In this document: positions 48,563 to 61,177 of the stretch, in pieces
Layout: each line of letters opens with the position of its first letter
Position numbering within the stretch: position 1 is the stretch's first letter
From: Archegozetes longisetosus
Lineage: Eukaryota; Arthropoda; Arachnida; Sarcoptiformes; Trhypochthoniidae
Assembly (NCBI GenBank): GCA_018873245.2
Contig: JAEMBT020000004.1
Span: 620,001 to 684,000, forward strand
Reading direction: 5' to 3'
Length of the DNA: 64,000 nucleotides
Notes under the pieces: generated by a model
What the model was told of the DNA's origin: nothing
Seen by the model: only the letters and a program-made list of their open reading frames with translations
Databases searched by the model: none
Position numbers and translations under genes: made by a program

Positions 48563-48943
48563 TCAGTTTGCATTATTTAAACTATTAAGTTGTAATTCTA
48601 GATCAGTGAGTCTATACTGAACCACGAGCTGTCCGTTAGCCATAGCACTACTAGAAACTAATGAAGCGATTGTTGACTTACTATACTTGTTCGCATTATT
48701 ATCTTGATTATGTAGATGTGATTCTTGTGCTGTTTTGCAGAAGACGCGTATTAAAGCTATCGTTGAGATGAATAACACGAGTAGGCACAGAATTATCGTT
48801 AATATAAGAAGGAATAGCTTGGATGATGAAGTATTTAAGTTAATCAATAGCAATACAGTAGTCATGGGTATAGATACGAATAGTATGCAACTTAATAGTT
48901 GGCACACTCTCTCAACCATATTAAGATTAATACCATTCGGCAT
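48563..48943 (-). CDS. Two-helix membrane protein, CX4C family
   Basis: From the ATG at 48943 (MPNGINLNMVERV) the product is 126 residues. The segment CQLLSCILFVSIPMTTVLLL is a first membrane helix starting with C-x4-C, and KLFLLILTIILCLLVLFIST is a second, separated by a short Asn/Ser loop. A polar Asn/Ser-rich tail follows (SHLHNQDNNANKYSKSTIAS) and ends LNSLNNAN. The start is the first ATG in a frame open further upstream, so an additional 5' exon is possible. It is the most downstream member of a group of minus-strand genes of similar build at 52065 and 53821. Family not recognised. Confidence 0.6.
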   Translation of the reverse strand: MPNGINLNMVERVCQLLSCILFVSIPMTTVLLLINLNTSSSKLFLLILTIILCLLVLFISTIALIRVFCKTAQESHLHNQDNNANKYSKSTIASLVSSSAMANGQLVVQYRLTDLELQLNSLNNAN

Positions 48944-51900
48944 AGCGTCAGATAACTTGTTTAAATAACATTTTTCAACAAAATGACAATTCTTATACTT
49001 TTGAATTCTCAAAGAATTTTGAATGAATTTTGTTTCTTTCTTAACAAGTCATGTGTTTCTCTGATTACATGATTCTTAATCACATCTACTTATATAATCA
49101 CTATAACAAGTTGACATTGTTTTTTGGAAAAGTGCTATTAAATACTTATTAGTGTATATTATTGTATTAATAAAGGTATTTATGAGCTTAACATTTAGCG
49201 TATTAAATGACTTGAGTGTTCGGCCAATGCATCAAATAGTGAATAATTTGCGAGACAATATGACAATCGAAAACGATTATTGAGAGCATTGTATTAATAT
49301 ATACTATAATGCATCGGCAAAGTTTAAAGAACTATTTGGAAAGGTCATATATTTTTAATTAGCCTCAAAAGAAATTTACTCAATTATTTTTAGATTCGTT
49401 TTTGAAAATGTTGTTCACATAAGTTATTATAATAAGAACTGATGATAATAAGAGCTATCAGGATGTAATGAAATGTTTAGTCAAAAGCTAGAGTACTCTT
49501 TCAGGATAATGTTCTTTAGTGAACATTTGTATTATCTTAATTTTTTGTCAAGATAGTGATGGGTCGAATATGGTTTAGTAGAATCAGATATTTCATTAAT
49601 AAATTCTATGAAAGATTAACGAAAGTATTGCACAAACCAATTACTAAACTATTTTGTAGTTTCTATGGTAATATTTTTGTGAAACATTCAAAGTTATTTA
49701 TTGATCGGTTTGTTCTCCTTTATCAAAAAAATTTGTTTCTATTTTCAGTATCAAAATATATTTCGGACTAATAAATGCTTAAACGAGGGAATAATAACTT
49801 ATTAGAGCAAACCATTATTAATGCTATGTTTGTGCTGGAATGAAAACATTGCATAATATGATTAATTAACTTATTTTTCGATAATTTCATCTAAAGCTAG
49901 TATCAATTTGCAAAGCCTTTTAAGAGCATAAATCATTTTGGCTTAGTAATTTTGCAAAATATAACGAATCCAAATATAGTGATACCAATTAACAAAAATA
50001 TGTGATTCACATCTGATGGTTCGAGAAGTCCGGCTAGAATTAAAAATGGCATACCTATGAAAAAATTCAAAGCTAAATCAGTTAAGAAACGAGTTAGAGA
50101 TCAAAAGTGGTGTCTATGGCAATTTTGACCAGTTTTTCATATGTTTACATCAGTTTTTAACATCTCCAATATAAGAGTTTTTACAAATACCTATTTATAT
50201 TTATAAAATATAAACTTAATCAATTTTCAAACTTCCAGAAACTCTTGTGAATCTCGTGTCAGTAGTCTATCGGTGACGACAAAATATTCATAATTTTGAT
50301 AGCAGGTTTAGAATTTACAAAATCAAAATGCTTATCAGATCATGCTTTTTGACATTTGACTCAAAAGTGATTGAATATTTATTCTATAATCTATTGAACA
50401 CTAAAGTGAGTGAAAATTTTAATAAAAATACAGTCCAAACCTGAACCACATCTAACGTGAAAACGGTAGTGGCTGTAAAGTAATGCTTTCTTGTTCATAA
50501 TAGATATGTTTGAATGAATAAGTATTAGGTATATGGTTTATCACAAATCAATTAGAGTTTTCCTGTTAACAGACATTGTAGTAAAAGTTTAAGTATTGCT
50601 AGTATTGAGCTCGACGAAACTTATGAATAAAACTATAAGTAAAATGAAACTTTGAACGCATATATTTTCGATGAGCAGTAAAAGTAATGCAACTTTTTCA
50701 CTTAATTTTTGTTTTTTCCTTTCAAAAAATCAATATGTTGTCAACGCGATTGAAATGTACATAAACACTAACTTAAGAACTTTGTAATCTATGTATTCGC
50801 TTGTCTTGTGCTTCGAGCTATATATTGGTCATTTAACTCAAGCTTTGAACTTGCAACTCTGCTCAATAAATTTTATTAATTATGATACGTTTAGAGAACT
50901 TAATTTTATAAGTTCAAAACATTTTCAATCAGACAGATGTTTGATTAATAATAATTTTGCAGAAACAAAATGATTTTTATGAGTTACTTGCTAACTAACT
51001 TGTTAATGCTGGCAATATTTCACCTGTATCATAAAAACCTGAAAATAATCGGTTAGCTTGAAGTATAATTGAACATATGCTCGATTGAAGTTTTCAAAAT
51101 TCCATTGCATCGAATGGCTTTCAAATTAAGATTTGCGATAATGACATGCACGAATGTTATCTATAGAAAAGTTTTGTGAATATACTGTAGCATTACGTAT
51201 CCAAAGATATAAAAAGCTATATCATAATGTTATTTGATTGAAATATTAATTGAAATTTGAATGAGATAAAATTCTAGCTATTTAACGATAAGTTTAATTA
51301 TAGAGCTATGTGTCTTGTAATTTGATTTTTTGTGTATTTTGCAGTCTTGTGGTTAACTCTCAGTTTTGGAGGTTTAATTGAATCTGTGTATTATAACAAT
51401 TGTCCAGAATTACAAATAAAAAACCACGAATAAAAAGTTTGGCTATTTTTATACAACTAGAGGTTCTTTCTTTGAGAATTGTCGGAATACATTAACGCTA
51501 AAAAATGTAAGAATAATATAAACAGGTTAAATATGCTGTTCGCAACGAATTAAGAAAAGATCATAATGAACCGTATGGCAGATAATATTGGACATTATTG
51601 AGCTAGAATCTAGCATTTTGTTATTTTCCAATTAGATCACTAAATCAAAGTTAATTCAACAAATTACTATTTGTTGAAAAAATTGTTCATTAAATGTTCA
51701 GCGGTGTATATTACACGTCATTTAATAATTGTGTCTAATCTAAAGCTTAATGTATATATTTACTAAAATATATGTTAAAACTTAATTTTAGAAATGATTT
51801 AGACTCTACCAACTCTTGTTCGACCAAAAGTTTTCATGTAGACGCTGAATATAAAGTTTGCAATAATTCATAAGTATTTTGTATTGTGCAAATTAAATTC

Positions 51901-52064
51901 AACTTTTATAATGTGTTCAATTTTTTATTTCTTACATAAAATAAAATTTGATTTCACTTTCAACAGGATCTGAATAGAATAATATGTAACTTATATTGAA
52001 ATAACAAAAGCAGATAAACTTTTTCGGTGCGTTTTTTATGACAAACATTGCTATGTATGAATTA
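48944..52064. other. 3.1 kb intergenic stretch
   Basis: Long AT-rich region between two members of the membrane-protein group. Open frames from 49556 and 50791 (+) start with ATG but show no signal, domain or splice support. No transposon ends were found. Confidence 0.5.
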
Positions 52065-52883
52065 TTAGTCAAAAAATAATTTAAGATGTCTTCGAGGAGA
52101 ACCCGAATTTCTCGCAGGATGAGTTGATGGAGAAGATGGCTGACTCCTTGAGGGGGAATGTGTTGGAGTCTCATGTCGTGTCTTAAGTGGTGATTACTTA
52201 TGATCTCTAGTCAGATAGAAGGGTATAATATTAGCATTAATTAAGGGATAGATCCATCCTTTCGAAGGACTGGCATTAATTGCCATCTTCTTAGGCGTCG
52301 ATCCATTAGACGGCGGCTGAATAGTTAGCTCTGGTTTAGTCAATATCTTATGGCCAGTTTCCAAATAATGAGCAGACTTTTCAGTAGAAATAGTTTCCAT
52401 CGATGGCGAAAGCGCTGACTCTTCAAATGATAACCTTGTTCTCGATGATAGCGAAAGGCTTCGGATCTGAGTATCAGGTGTTTGCTTAGGTGTGAAATAG
52501 TTTGAAACTAATTCAAGTCTGGTTGCATTATTAGCCCAACGGTACTCTGCTATTGACTTACTCCTAGTTTTTCGGTATCTTTCTTTTCGATTTCGTTTCA
52601 AAGCCATTGAAACTGCTATTAATGCGAATAAAATACCAGCGATAAAGGTCGAGAAACCGATGGCTAAAATTATGATACCGATTAGAGTGAATGTGTTAAT
52701 AAATAGACAACCGATCAGTATAGAGATTGCACCCAGTAAGTGCATACATGCAGAAAATCTACAGAAGGTATCGGGTTTTGTGAATTGAGAACTTGAATTC
52801 TGGGGTTTGGGTTTTGGTTCCGGTACTTTTTCTTCTTTGCCATCCTCATCATTTTCTCCTTCTTCAGTATTGCAATCGTCCAT
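52065..52883 (-). CDS. Two-helix membrane protein, Ser/Pro tail
   Basis: Exon 52198-52883 starts MDDCNTEEGENDEDGKEE, an acidic then Pro/Lys-rich N-terminus. Then comes CRFSACMHLLGAISILIGCL, a membrane helix opening with C-x4-C, and a second helix LIGIIILAIGFSTFIAGILF, with a basic stop-transfer KRNRKERYRKTRSK. A 130-residue Ser/Thr-rich tail follows. A 51 nt intron (GTAATC ... CTCAAG) leads in phase 2 to exon 52065-52146, which extends the tail with SQPSSPSTHPARNSGSPRRH and ends LKLFFD. Reading through the donor would stop after RDHK. Total 255 residues. Probably both ends are cytosolic and the tail a phosphorylation target; this is inference. The CxFSxC motif links it to the gene at 53821-56612. 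Confidence 0.7.
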
Positions 52884-53679
52884 AATATCTCTTCACTAAT
52901 GATTCAAATAAAGAATTTACTTCTTTGATAATAAAATATTACAAAAATTGATTTTTAATTACCTATCGATTAGTTTGAATTGAAAAGTATCGAAAAAATA
53001 ATTTTAAAGATAATAAAAACCAACACTATAGCTAAATATTGAGCTTGACTATGACTTTGGCAATAGTTTTACTTTATTTGAAGTTTGTTTAAAAACTATC
53101 GAATTATATTATTTGACTTAAAAATCGATTTTTCTAACGTGTGTTACTGTAGTAATGACCTGCTTCTCTGTATATCACAACATTAGGTGATGCCTCTCAA
53201 TGTCTTTCTAATAATTATATTCTTCATTGAGAAAGGTCCGTAAATTATTCATGAGTTTATTTATTGCAATACCAGCTAAAAGTTTGAATTCATACAAATT
53301 ATAGTTAATTTTTGACTACTGAAACATGACTATGAATACCGATTATTAAATTGAGATGAAACTTTATCATAGACTTTTCAAACTTTCAAAATCGTTCTCA
53401 TCACTGTTAAAACAAAAGTACAAACGTAAGCCTGCTCTATAGGCAAGTAATTACCTGATGTCTAGTTATGCAACATTTGCTAGTCATTTTTTATTTATCT
53501 CTATAATTAATTTCAGGTTCAAATTAAACTATTAATGCTGATTATCAAAAACAAAACCAGTGGTAGAAATTTGAACGTCTCATAACTAAACCTAAGCATA
53601 TATTGAAAAAATCGAAATAGTTTTAACTCATATGACTGACTTAGTCTGATATAACCTTAATTTAGTCTTATGAAAAACC

Positions 53680-53714
<35 letters not shown>

Positions 53715-53820
53715 GTATTCGACAATGATTTCAATATGAAAAAGCTTGAAATCAGATAAAAAATCTAAACCAACTGAACAACCTTAAAGCTCAAGCCGTA
53801 AACTTATTATTCTAGAGATA
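52884..53820. other. Intergenic with AC microsatellite
   Basis: Spacer between two membrane-protein genes; apart from the AC repeat at 53681-53711 nothing is recognised. Confidence 0.6.
53681..53711. repeat. (AC)n microsatellite
   Basis: About 15 perfect AC units, likely length-variable. Confidence 0.95.
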
Positions 53821-56612
53821 TTATTTTTGAATAGGCGCTAAAATTTGATCCCCACTCTGACGAACAGAAAAGTCAATAAAACAGTGACATTTAATGAGCT
53901 CTGATGTGATCATATTCACCTTTTGAACAGAATTCCATAGGCTACCATAATTGTCGAGATCAGCCGATAACACATTACTTTCTTTCAAATCGATTGCTTC
54001 TGTTCTTTCAAATTGTTCACTTATATTACTGTTATTATTGTTGTTACTCTTGGGATCAACACTATTAGTATCCGAAACATCATTTGGTTCAGTAATACAG
54101 TTATGATTTGGACTGTCATTTAAGCTAAGATTAAAATTTTCGATAGTTATTATACTTTCATTATTAAAATTCAATTTCGAGTCATCCACTGTGTAATGTT
54201 TAACAACTGGCTCGTTAATAGATGAAGAACTTGATGAAGTGGAATGTATTTCATCGAGACTCTCAGCTGTTAATTCAGTTCTGGAAATTGTCTTCTTTTT
54301 GACACCCATTTTAATGTTTGGTAGTTTGCTCTTCGATTTCTTTTTATATTTATCTGAACGCTTTGTTGAGTTTGATCTCTTATCGAGAGATAAGGAAGGA
54401 TTTGGCGACAGAATAACTTTTGGTAGATCTCCAAAAGAGTTTAAGTAAGCCTTTGGATTCTGAGCTTCGGGAAAGTTTGACCATAGCTGAGGATCTGTAT
54501 TGAAAATGACAAACAAACTTTTTTAGGATTCTTTTTTCTATTTAGTTGATTTACTAATAATTTTGACGTGACTTCCGTAATTATTAGCATATTCATGGCT
54601 ATTAGTCTACAGAAACAAGGTTTTTGTCTCTTTAATTACCCAAAGTTTCCGAATCATTAATCGTATTGATCGGCAAGTTAGCAGCACTTAATTGTTGTGG
54701 CGTTTCTTCAATTATATTATTTGTGTATTGATCGTTATTATGTATCCTACCGATTGATATCTGAGGCGTTTCGTTAAGTACATAATTGGCTGGTGTTCTA
54801 TCCATATCCGGGCCTTTGCTGAATATGGACAGTATGGCTGAAAGAATGGCCAATAGTGCTCCTGAAGACGAAGCAACAACGCCGACCACCATTAATATGA
54901 CACCAATTGGAGAGAAGAATGACAGAAATACAATGCCTTTCACAAAATATAAATAAGATTTTTCTAAATAACATTGAAGTCTAATTTATTATCAATTATA
55001 CAAGCTTTTGATATGATCTTTAAAACTAACTCACGCTGCGCTCTAACATTATTGAGAAGTGCAACAAGACTGTAATCAATTTTAGTTCTGTAATTTTACT
55101 TAATTTATAAAATAAATATTGTCTACACGCTCAGAGATAACTAAAATTAATCAAAACTAATCAAAGTAAATATTCGTTCAAAACATGTTTGAACTAAAAA
55201 TTGAATTCATTTTTAATGAATGTATAATATAGACACAAGTTTAAAGCAGTTAAAGCTGTTATTGGGTTGAATAATTACTATATGTTAATGCACGAGTAGT
55301 TTACATATGGTTGCGTCTCATCCTTCAATTTACTTCTGTTTGCTGGTGTGTTACGTTCAATTTTACAGTTAGTGTGGCCAGGTCACAACTGGCAAAGTAC
55401 AATTGTTGAAGGATTTTAAAAAGTGAGAGTAGTCACCTAACATCTTTCCTAGAGACGCCAAAAATGACGTTACTCTTGTTGTGGTCAATCATAATTAAAT
55501 AATATATTGATTACCAAGTATATGGCTTGTTCGTTGCGAGCCTAGCATTCAAGGTTAAACGCAAAGATCTACTTAAGTCTCAAACAAATAATTTATTTAT
55601 TAACAGCGTTTTCATTTCCGTAGATTTATAAACCTTCTTACCACAAATATATGGTAAGTTCTCAATTATTAAGTCTTTACAGCATTTCTGCCGATAAAGG
55701 GCTAAGAGGTTCGCTATATCGGGCATTAGCTATAAAACGAACTGTAAAAGTACCCAAGACCCTTTTTTGCTTCAGTTACCTTGATAGAAAATTATGAATA
55801 ATAATATCAATGACTGAGAACCTGTTCCAATTTTTTCTATCATCAATAGTCGTCGATTTGGGGTATAAACAACGAAAGTAGTGTTTGGTTATGGTCACAT
55901 CACATGTATTGTTAGTAAATGCTTAACTTCTGGAAATAACCTCCTTATTTAAGCAGAATTTCTGTAAAGTTACTCATAAGAGATAAAATGAATGAAAGTG
56001 AAAATTAGAAGATTTGTAAAGTTAGTTTATGGGTGAATGCAGATATAGAGTTGTTAAAATATGGCTTTGCCATCCTAATTAAAAATAAAATGGGACAATT
56101 TTACAGTAAACGCCCGATATTAGTCTTATTGTTATTAGAAAGTGAAACTAACTTTAAAGACTTCACACTTTTTGACAAAATTTGAGTCGTAAGAAACATA
56201 ACAATTTTATTACAAGAACTTCTGTCAAATTAACTCAACTTTCTATTGCTTAATTTTTGTTTTCCGGTTTTACTAATACTTTACAGTTCAATAAACAAAG
56301 TAAAGATATCGGTCAATTTTTACATTTTAATAAATTTTCAGATTTAAGAAAATCTACCCAATCGAAAGTATAATGTTTGAAAATAACTTTTAATCTGATC
56401 GGACCTGACGAAAAATAACTAATAGTCTTACCAACAACAATGATTGGAACTCCGATGAACATCAAACAAACTGAAAACATGCAAACATGTTCTGTTGACT
56501 CATTTCTAGGTTGGATTTGTCGGCCAGAATCCAATTGTATGATTCCTGCTGACATCGGACCTGTAGATATCGGACTAGAAGGCAGAGAAACTAACGTGAC
56601 GGGTTGTGACAT
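53821..56612 (-). CDS. Two-helix membrane protein, long polar tail
   Basis: Exons 56432-56612, 54640-54936 and 53821-54494, joined in phase 1 both times, give 383 residues. Exon 1 starts MSQPVTLVSLPSSPISTGPM and reaches CMFSVCLMFIGVPIIVVG; exon 2 continues GIVFLSFFSPIGVILMVVGV and SGALLAILSAILSIFSK. The membrane part is therefore split by the 1.5 kb first intron. The tail is cytosolic-looking: Asn/Gln-rich, a lysine-rich patch KKKSKSKLP, serine runs, and an Asn repeat. CMFSVC at the start of the first helix and the following IG-x-I-x-L match CRFSAC and IGIIIL of the neighbour at 52065, so the two are probably paralogues. Function unknown. Confidence 0.7.
54937..56431 (-). other. 1.5 kb intron of the membrane-protein gene
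   Basis: Donor GTAAGA and acceptor GAAAG bound this intron, which separates the two membrane helices. No gene or repeat was recognised inside. Confidence 0.6.
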
Positions 56613-57576
56613 AGTCTCTTCACTTTTAATTATGAATTACTTGTTATTCAACACCAATCAACTGATCAAATTTTCATTCATTTTAATATACGAAAAGATG
56701 ATTTTTTATTGTAAAAAAATTTGAAATGCTTTTCCTCGTTATTATTTGCTCGTAAATAATTTCTAATACTAAAAGAAAAAGTGAAATATTTATTGCATTA
56801 TCGTTGCCATAGTAGTGATCAAAATAAATGCATTTTACTTTACATAATAAAACATTATAAGTATGAAATTCGACTTCAAGTAAGAATGTATTTTTCTACT
56901 TATACTCTCATTTTCAAGGCATTAGCCGTGAGCTTAATCGATATTTGTAAGTAGGATGAAGTTCACGTAGTTTTTTATTTCGTGCTTCGAGTTTGTCGTG
57001 TCTATTAGATTAGCAAACAGTTTAATCATTAATATCTTATATTTATGCAAAGTATTAAATGGGAGTCGACCAAAAATAAAAGTTCTTTATTTTTCATTAG
57101 TATAGAGAAGTGATCTAATGTTAGAGATTTTCTTGAGAGAAATAAACGAAAGATTAAACTCGCCAATTTTCTAAACAAACTTCACGATAGAAGCATGCGC
57201 TCAAATTCGTATACAACTGATCGCTCAATCAATTCAGTAAATATCTTTTACAAAGGTTCTTCAAACTTAATTCATTTGCGATTATTCAATTATTTTCCCA
57301 AATGATATCTTTGATTTTTCAAATTATTTATAAAGTTAATCATAACTTTTCATTTGGATATATCAGCAAAAACTTCTTATCCGAAATATACATGAAAAAG
57401 AAATTCTAATGTTTTATTAACTCTCAAAAAATTGTATTAACTTTGTGCGAAAAATACTTATCTGTGATTTTAATAAATAGACTTGAAAATACTTCAATAG
57501 ATTTATTTTTAAGTCGAAAATTTGATCTTAAAGTGTACGAAAAGTTTATTTTGGTTAAAATAATTAATATTGAGTT
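56613..57576. other. Intergenic, nothing recognised
   Basis: AT-rich spacer between two minus-strand genes. Confidence 0.6.
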
Positions 57577-58638
57577 TTACAATTGTGTGGAACCGGTTGG
57601 AGTTCTCGACCTCGATCTACGTCTAGCCCTATCGACTTTATTTCTGTTAAAAGTCTCAATTTCTTCGTCATCGCTGTTATTATCTTCATTAGTATTCAGC
57701 AAATTATTCAAATCTCGAGTTGGATCCACGAAATATTTCTTAAAATTTAAGAATGCAATGCGAGCTATGACAAGAGTTAATAATAGGGCTGAGATACCTT
57801 CTCCTAGTATTGTAAAGTTAATCCAAGCTGTGTAAGAATGAGGCGGTTCTACACGATAGTGTCCTAACGTCAACATTGAACCGATAACATAGAATAGCAT
57901 TAGTCGACAGTACTTTCTTATTAAGTCCTCTTCACCTTTGGTTAGTGATGATAATAATTTTGTTATAGAGCGATATCCTATTATATAAATAGAAAAGTAT
58001 TTATTGTTTGCGTATTTCTATTGAGTGGCAAAAAATACTAAAAATTGTTTATACCCTTCGCCTAAAATTAGACGCAATAAACTGAGTTCAAAATTGAAAT
58101 GATTCAAAACTTTTAAATACATAAGAAAAGTTATAGAAACTTTGAGAAAATATTTATCATTTCAAATTTAAGTCAATTAAAAGTATTAAAAATATTTACA
58201 GTAGTAGGAGTTTGTTGTCATGTTTCTTAACTTTAATATTCTGTTAATTATGAATAAATAAATGCTCAAACATATTCAATACTTGCCAATCAGACTAATC
58301 GGAAAATAGACATAAAATGTGATTTCCATAGTCGACAAGATATACTTTTGATACAAATATTTGGGCTCATAATAGTGAACGGGTCGGGCAATATTATCCG
58401 CATAATGAACAGTATGTATAACACTATTACAAGTATAGATAATATACAACAAAGTTATGATGTTTGATCTCTTTCTATCCAACCATAAAGACCAGAAAAC
58501 TAGCGCTTCATTGAACTTGAGAAACAAGCCAAATACAATTGTAATCATTATAAACAGTATTCTAATAGTTGGCAAGTCCTCGAATCCTTCACTGATGATA
58601 ATAGTTTTGCCATAAGTCGATGAATCATAAGTTGCCAT
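57577..58638 (-). CDS. Multi-pass membrane protein, unknown
   Basis: Exon 58287-58638 and exon 57577-57977 join in phase 1 to 250 residues. The intron (57978-58286) starts with GC (GCAAGT) rather than GT and ends TAG; the only nearby GT would give a stop within a few codons. Starting MATYDSSTYGKTIIISEGFE, the protein has about five hydrophobic helices: ILFIMITIVFGLFLKF, ITLLYIIYTCNSVIHTV, MEITFYVYFPISLIG, LMLFYVIGSMLTLGHY and LGEGISALLLTLVIARIAFL. His/Tyr pairs mark the loops (HYADNIARPVHYYEP, GHYRVEPPHSY). The C-terminus is acidic, then Arg/Ser-rich (RARRRSRSRTPTGS). No family recognised. It is not obviously related to its two-helix neighbours. Confidence 0.7.
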
Positions 58639-59376
58639 AGTTTAAAATTTGATCAAAAAATAATATAAAAGAATTTCAATTATATTTTGAACCTTAAATT
58701 TGAACACAAGTTCGTGTTTATGACATGTTAAGGGATCTCTATGGCATCTGTATTAGTATTTAGTATCATAGGAATTATCTAATCATAAGTCTTAATACAA
58801 TATTTTGAGTGTTCAATGAGAAGTCCATTAAAGATTAGGATTGACTTTTCAAACAAGATGTATGTATGGATAGAAAATTTCATCCTTGACAGCAATTATA
58901 TAATAAAACTTGAAGCTAGCACGTAAGCAAAACTTTCGTTCAATAGTGTTTTGTGAATTATGTAGGATTATTGTTGCAATAAATTAATGGAACAGAACCT
59001 CAAAAATAATACAATCCATAAAACTTTACTTTGATCAGTAATTTTCATTAAAATGATAACATCAAAGAGTATTTAGCGAAAATATATTATTAGCTTTACA
59101 ATTGAATTATCGCTTGTATTATTGCTGATCGCACTCAATTCTGCCTTTTCATTTGAGCCCACTCTTCGGTCTATAAGCTACAAAGTTTCTATTTTGAGCG
59201 AACAACATTTCTTTACTACTAGGTTCAAAGCACCAAATTCTCGATCTGTTTTAGAATAATGATCTCAGATTAAAGAAAAGATAGAAAAGTAATAGAATTT
59301 TCACTGGCATTAAATATGTGCTTGAAAATCCTGTGGCTTATTGGTGGAAGAGCTAAGAACGTGTTGAGTGACAAAC
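58639..59376. other. Intergenic, nothing recognised
   Basis: AT-rich spacer up to the hAT target duplication. Confidence 0.6.
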
Positions 59377-59932
59377 TAGTGATGCGCGACAGTGAAAAAA
59401 ATTTATTCGAATGTACCACCGCATATTCAGCTTTTCACTCGGTAGACCCTATCGATAGTCTTTGCAGAATCATTCGATAGTATAGATAGTCCGATAGTTG
59501 GTGTAATTTATTAATAACAAAATTAAGCATTTTATTTTTATTGTATATATAATTGTAGTACGTCAGGTAATTTTGTTTAAGAATTCCGATCGCTAAACGA
59601 AAGATTGCTCTTTAAGACAAGGTTTTCAACACGTTTAGGGTCCGATCTATTGGTCATAGAAGTTGTATTATTACCCGCCTTAGAAAAGCTTCTTTCTAAA
59701 GGAACAGATGTACTCACAATAGAAAAATGTTTTTGCGCTAGCTTATAAAGTTCAGGGTAAATAACTTTGAATTAAATCGGATGGTTTGAATATATGGTTG
59801 TGTTATATATCTTTAATCAGACTATCGATAATTTGGAATGCTATCGGGTCAGTGATTCAGTCAATATTTTACTGTCGATAGCCTCAAATCACTCGATAGT
59901 ATCGACTATCTGACTACTACCGTGCATCACTG
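59377..59932 (-). mobile_element. 556 bp hAT element, internally deleted
   Basis: Ends tagtgatgcgcg and cgtgcatcactg are inverted repeats of hAT type. They are flanked by an 8 bp target duplication, tgacaaac (59369-59376) and taacaaac (59933-59940), one mismatch. On the minus strand about 59580-59775 encodes FKVIYPELYKLAQKHFSIVS, TSVPLERSFSKAGNNTTSM and DPKRVENLVLKSNL, the hAT C-terminal dimerisation domain. The TATCGATA-like word ctatcgatag and its variants recur about ten times just inside both ends, probable transposase-binding motifs. The rest of the transposase is deleted. Confidence 0.9.
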
Positions 59933-61177
59933 TAACAAACTATTTTGAGTAGGCCACCACTAACAAAGTAGAGCAATAGGCGCTTTTATGAATACGAGCT
60001 GTTTAGCACCATTTGAACAATGAGTTACTTGATGAATTATAACCCTTGATTCAATCATTTCTTTTTTTAATCAATAGATATTTTGAACTAGCTGTAATTA
60101 GCGAAATTTTTCTAAACTATTAAATAATGTTAAACTGCATTACATTTTAAGTTTAAGATATCGAGGTTCTCGAATCACTTTTCGATCTGACTGAAAATAT
60201 TCGTTATACCGAACAATCTCTTATTTAACGATGTTGAAATTTTGATTTACTCAAAAAAATCAATTCCTCGATTTATATGAAAGTTATCAAAATTTTTCAA
60301 AAACAGTTAATGTGAAAAATATGCAGGAAGATAAAGTTCCCCACACTTAGTCCACGTATAAAATTTGTTTACTATGGAGAATTTGTCTGATATACATCAA
60401 GGTATACATCCTATTTTTTCGCACTCAGAAAAAATAGCGAGTTTTTGATGAATGTATTTTTCAAACAGTAATTTAAAGTTTCCACCGGCTACAGTACAAA
60501 TAAAAGATTTGAAAGACATTTTTAAATAAATGCAATAGATCCAATTCTAAATATTTGAAGATGTACAAACAAATTGCTTGTTTTATTAACTAAATCATTT
60601 AGGGAATTCAATATAAAATAATATATTTTATCATTTATGCAATTAGTGTGTAACAATTTTCACGATTTCACATTAAATTGTATGCAACATAGATTAGAAG
60701 AATAACCACATACCCTGTACCCCATCTCTTGCATTCCGGATAAAAACGATTTTAATTAATCTTTACTTTTTTACTTAGGAATAGTAAAAGGTAGTCAGTG
60801 ACGATTGTCACAAAAGCATCACTAAAAATGCAAAACAAAATTTTTACTTCAAATAATATTTAACTTAAGATTCATTTATAAGGTCATCTTCATATTATAT
60901 ATGGTTTATATTTGTAGGTTTTTAGTTCGAATAAAATTAATGTTCATTCAAGAAATAATGAAAGTGCATAATCTTACTCATCGAATCCTCTTTCTCATTT
61001 CTGCAAATATCCTCAATTGAAACAATGAATTTTTGTTATCGACTTTTGTCAACTTATAGAGAGTTCGTCAGAAGAACTAGTCTATAATTTTATCAATTGA
61101 TAAATAACAGATGTGTAAACATACAAAATTTTCACAACATTCATAGAAATCAGTTTTGAATCATTATGTAAAAATCA
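59933..61177. other. Intergenic, nothing recognised
   Basis: AT-rich spacer; no coding sequence supported. Confidence 0.6.

Noticed and set aside
49556-49771. 71-codon plus-strand ORF from an ATG
   Set aside because: Low-complexity Phe/Lys/Ile content and no neighbouring exons.
52084-52189. GC-rich plus-strand frame (FEENPNFSQDELMEKMADSL)
   Set aside because: It is the antisense of the Ser/Pro-rich last exon of the minus-strand membrane-protein gene, which has matching splice phase.
57443-57835. 130-codon plus-strand ORF
   Set aside because: Shadow of the last exon of the minus-strand multi-pass membrane gene.
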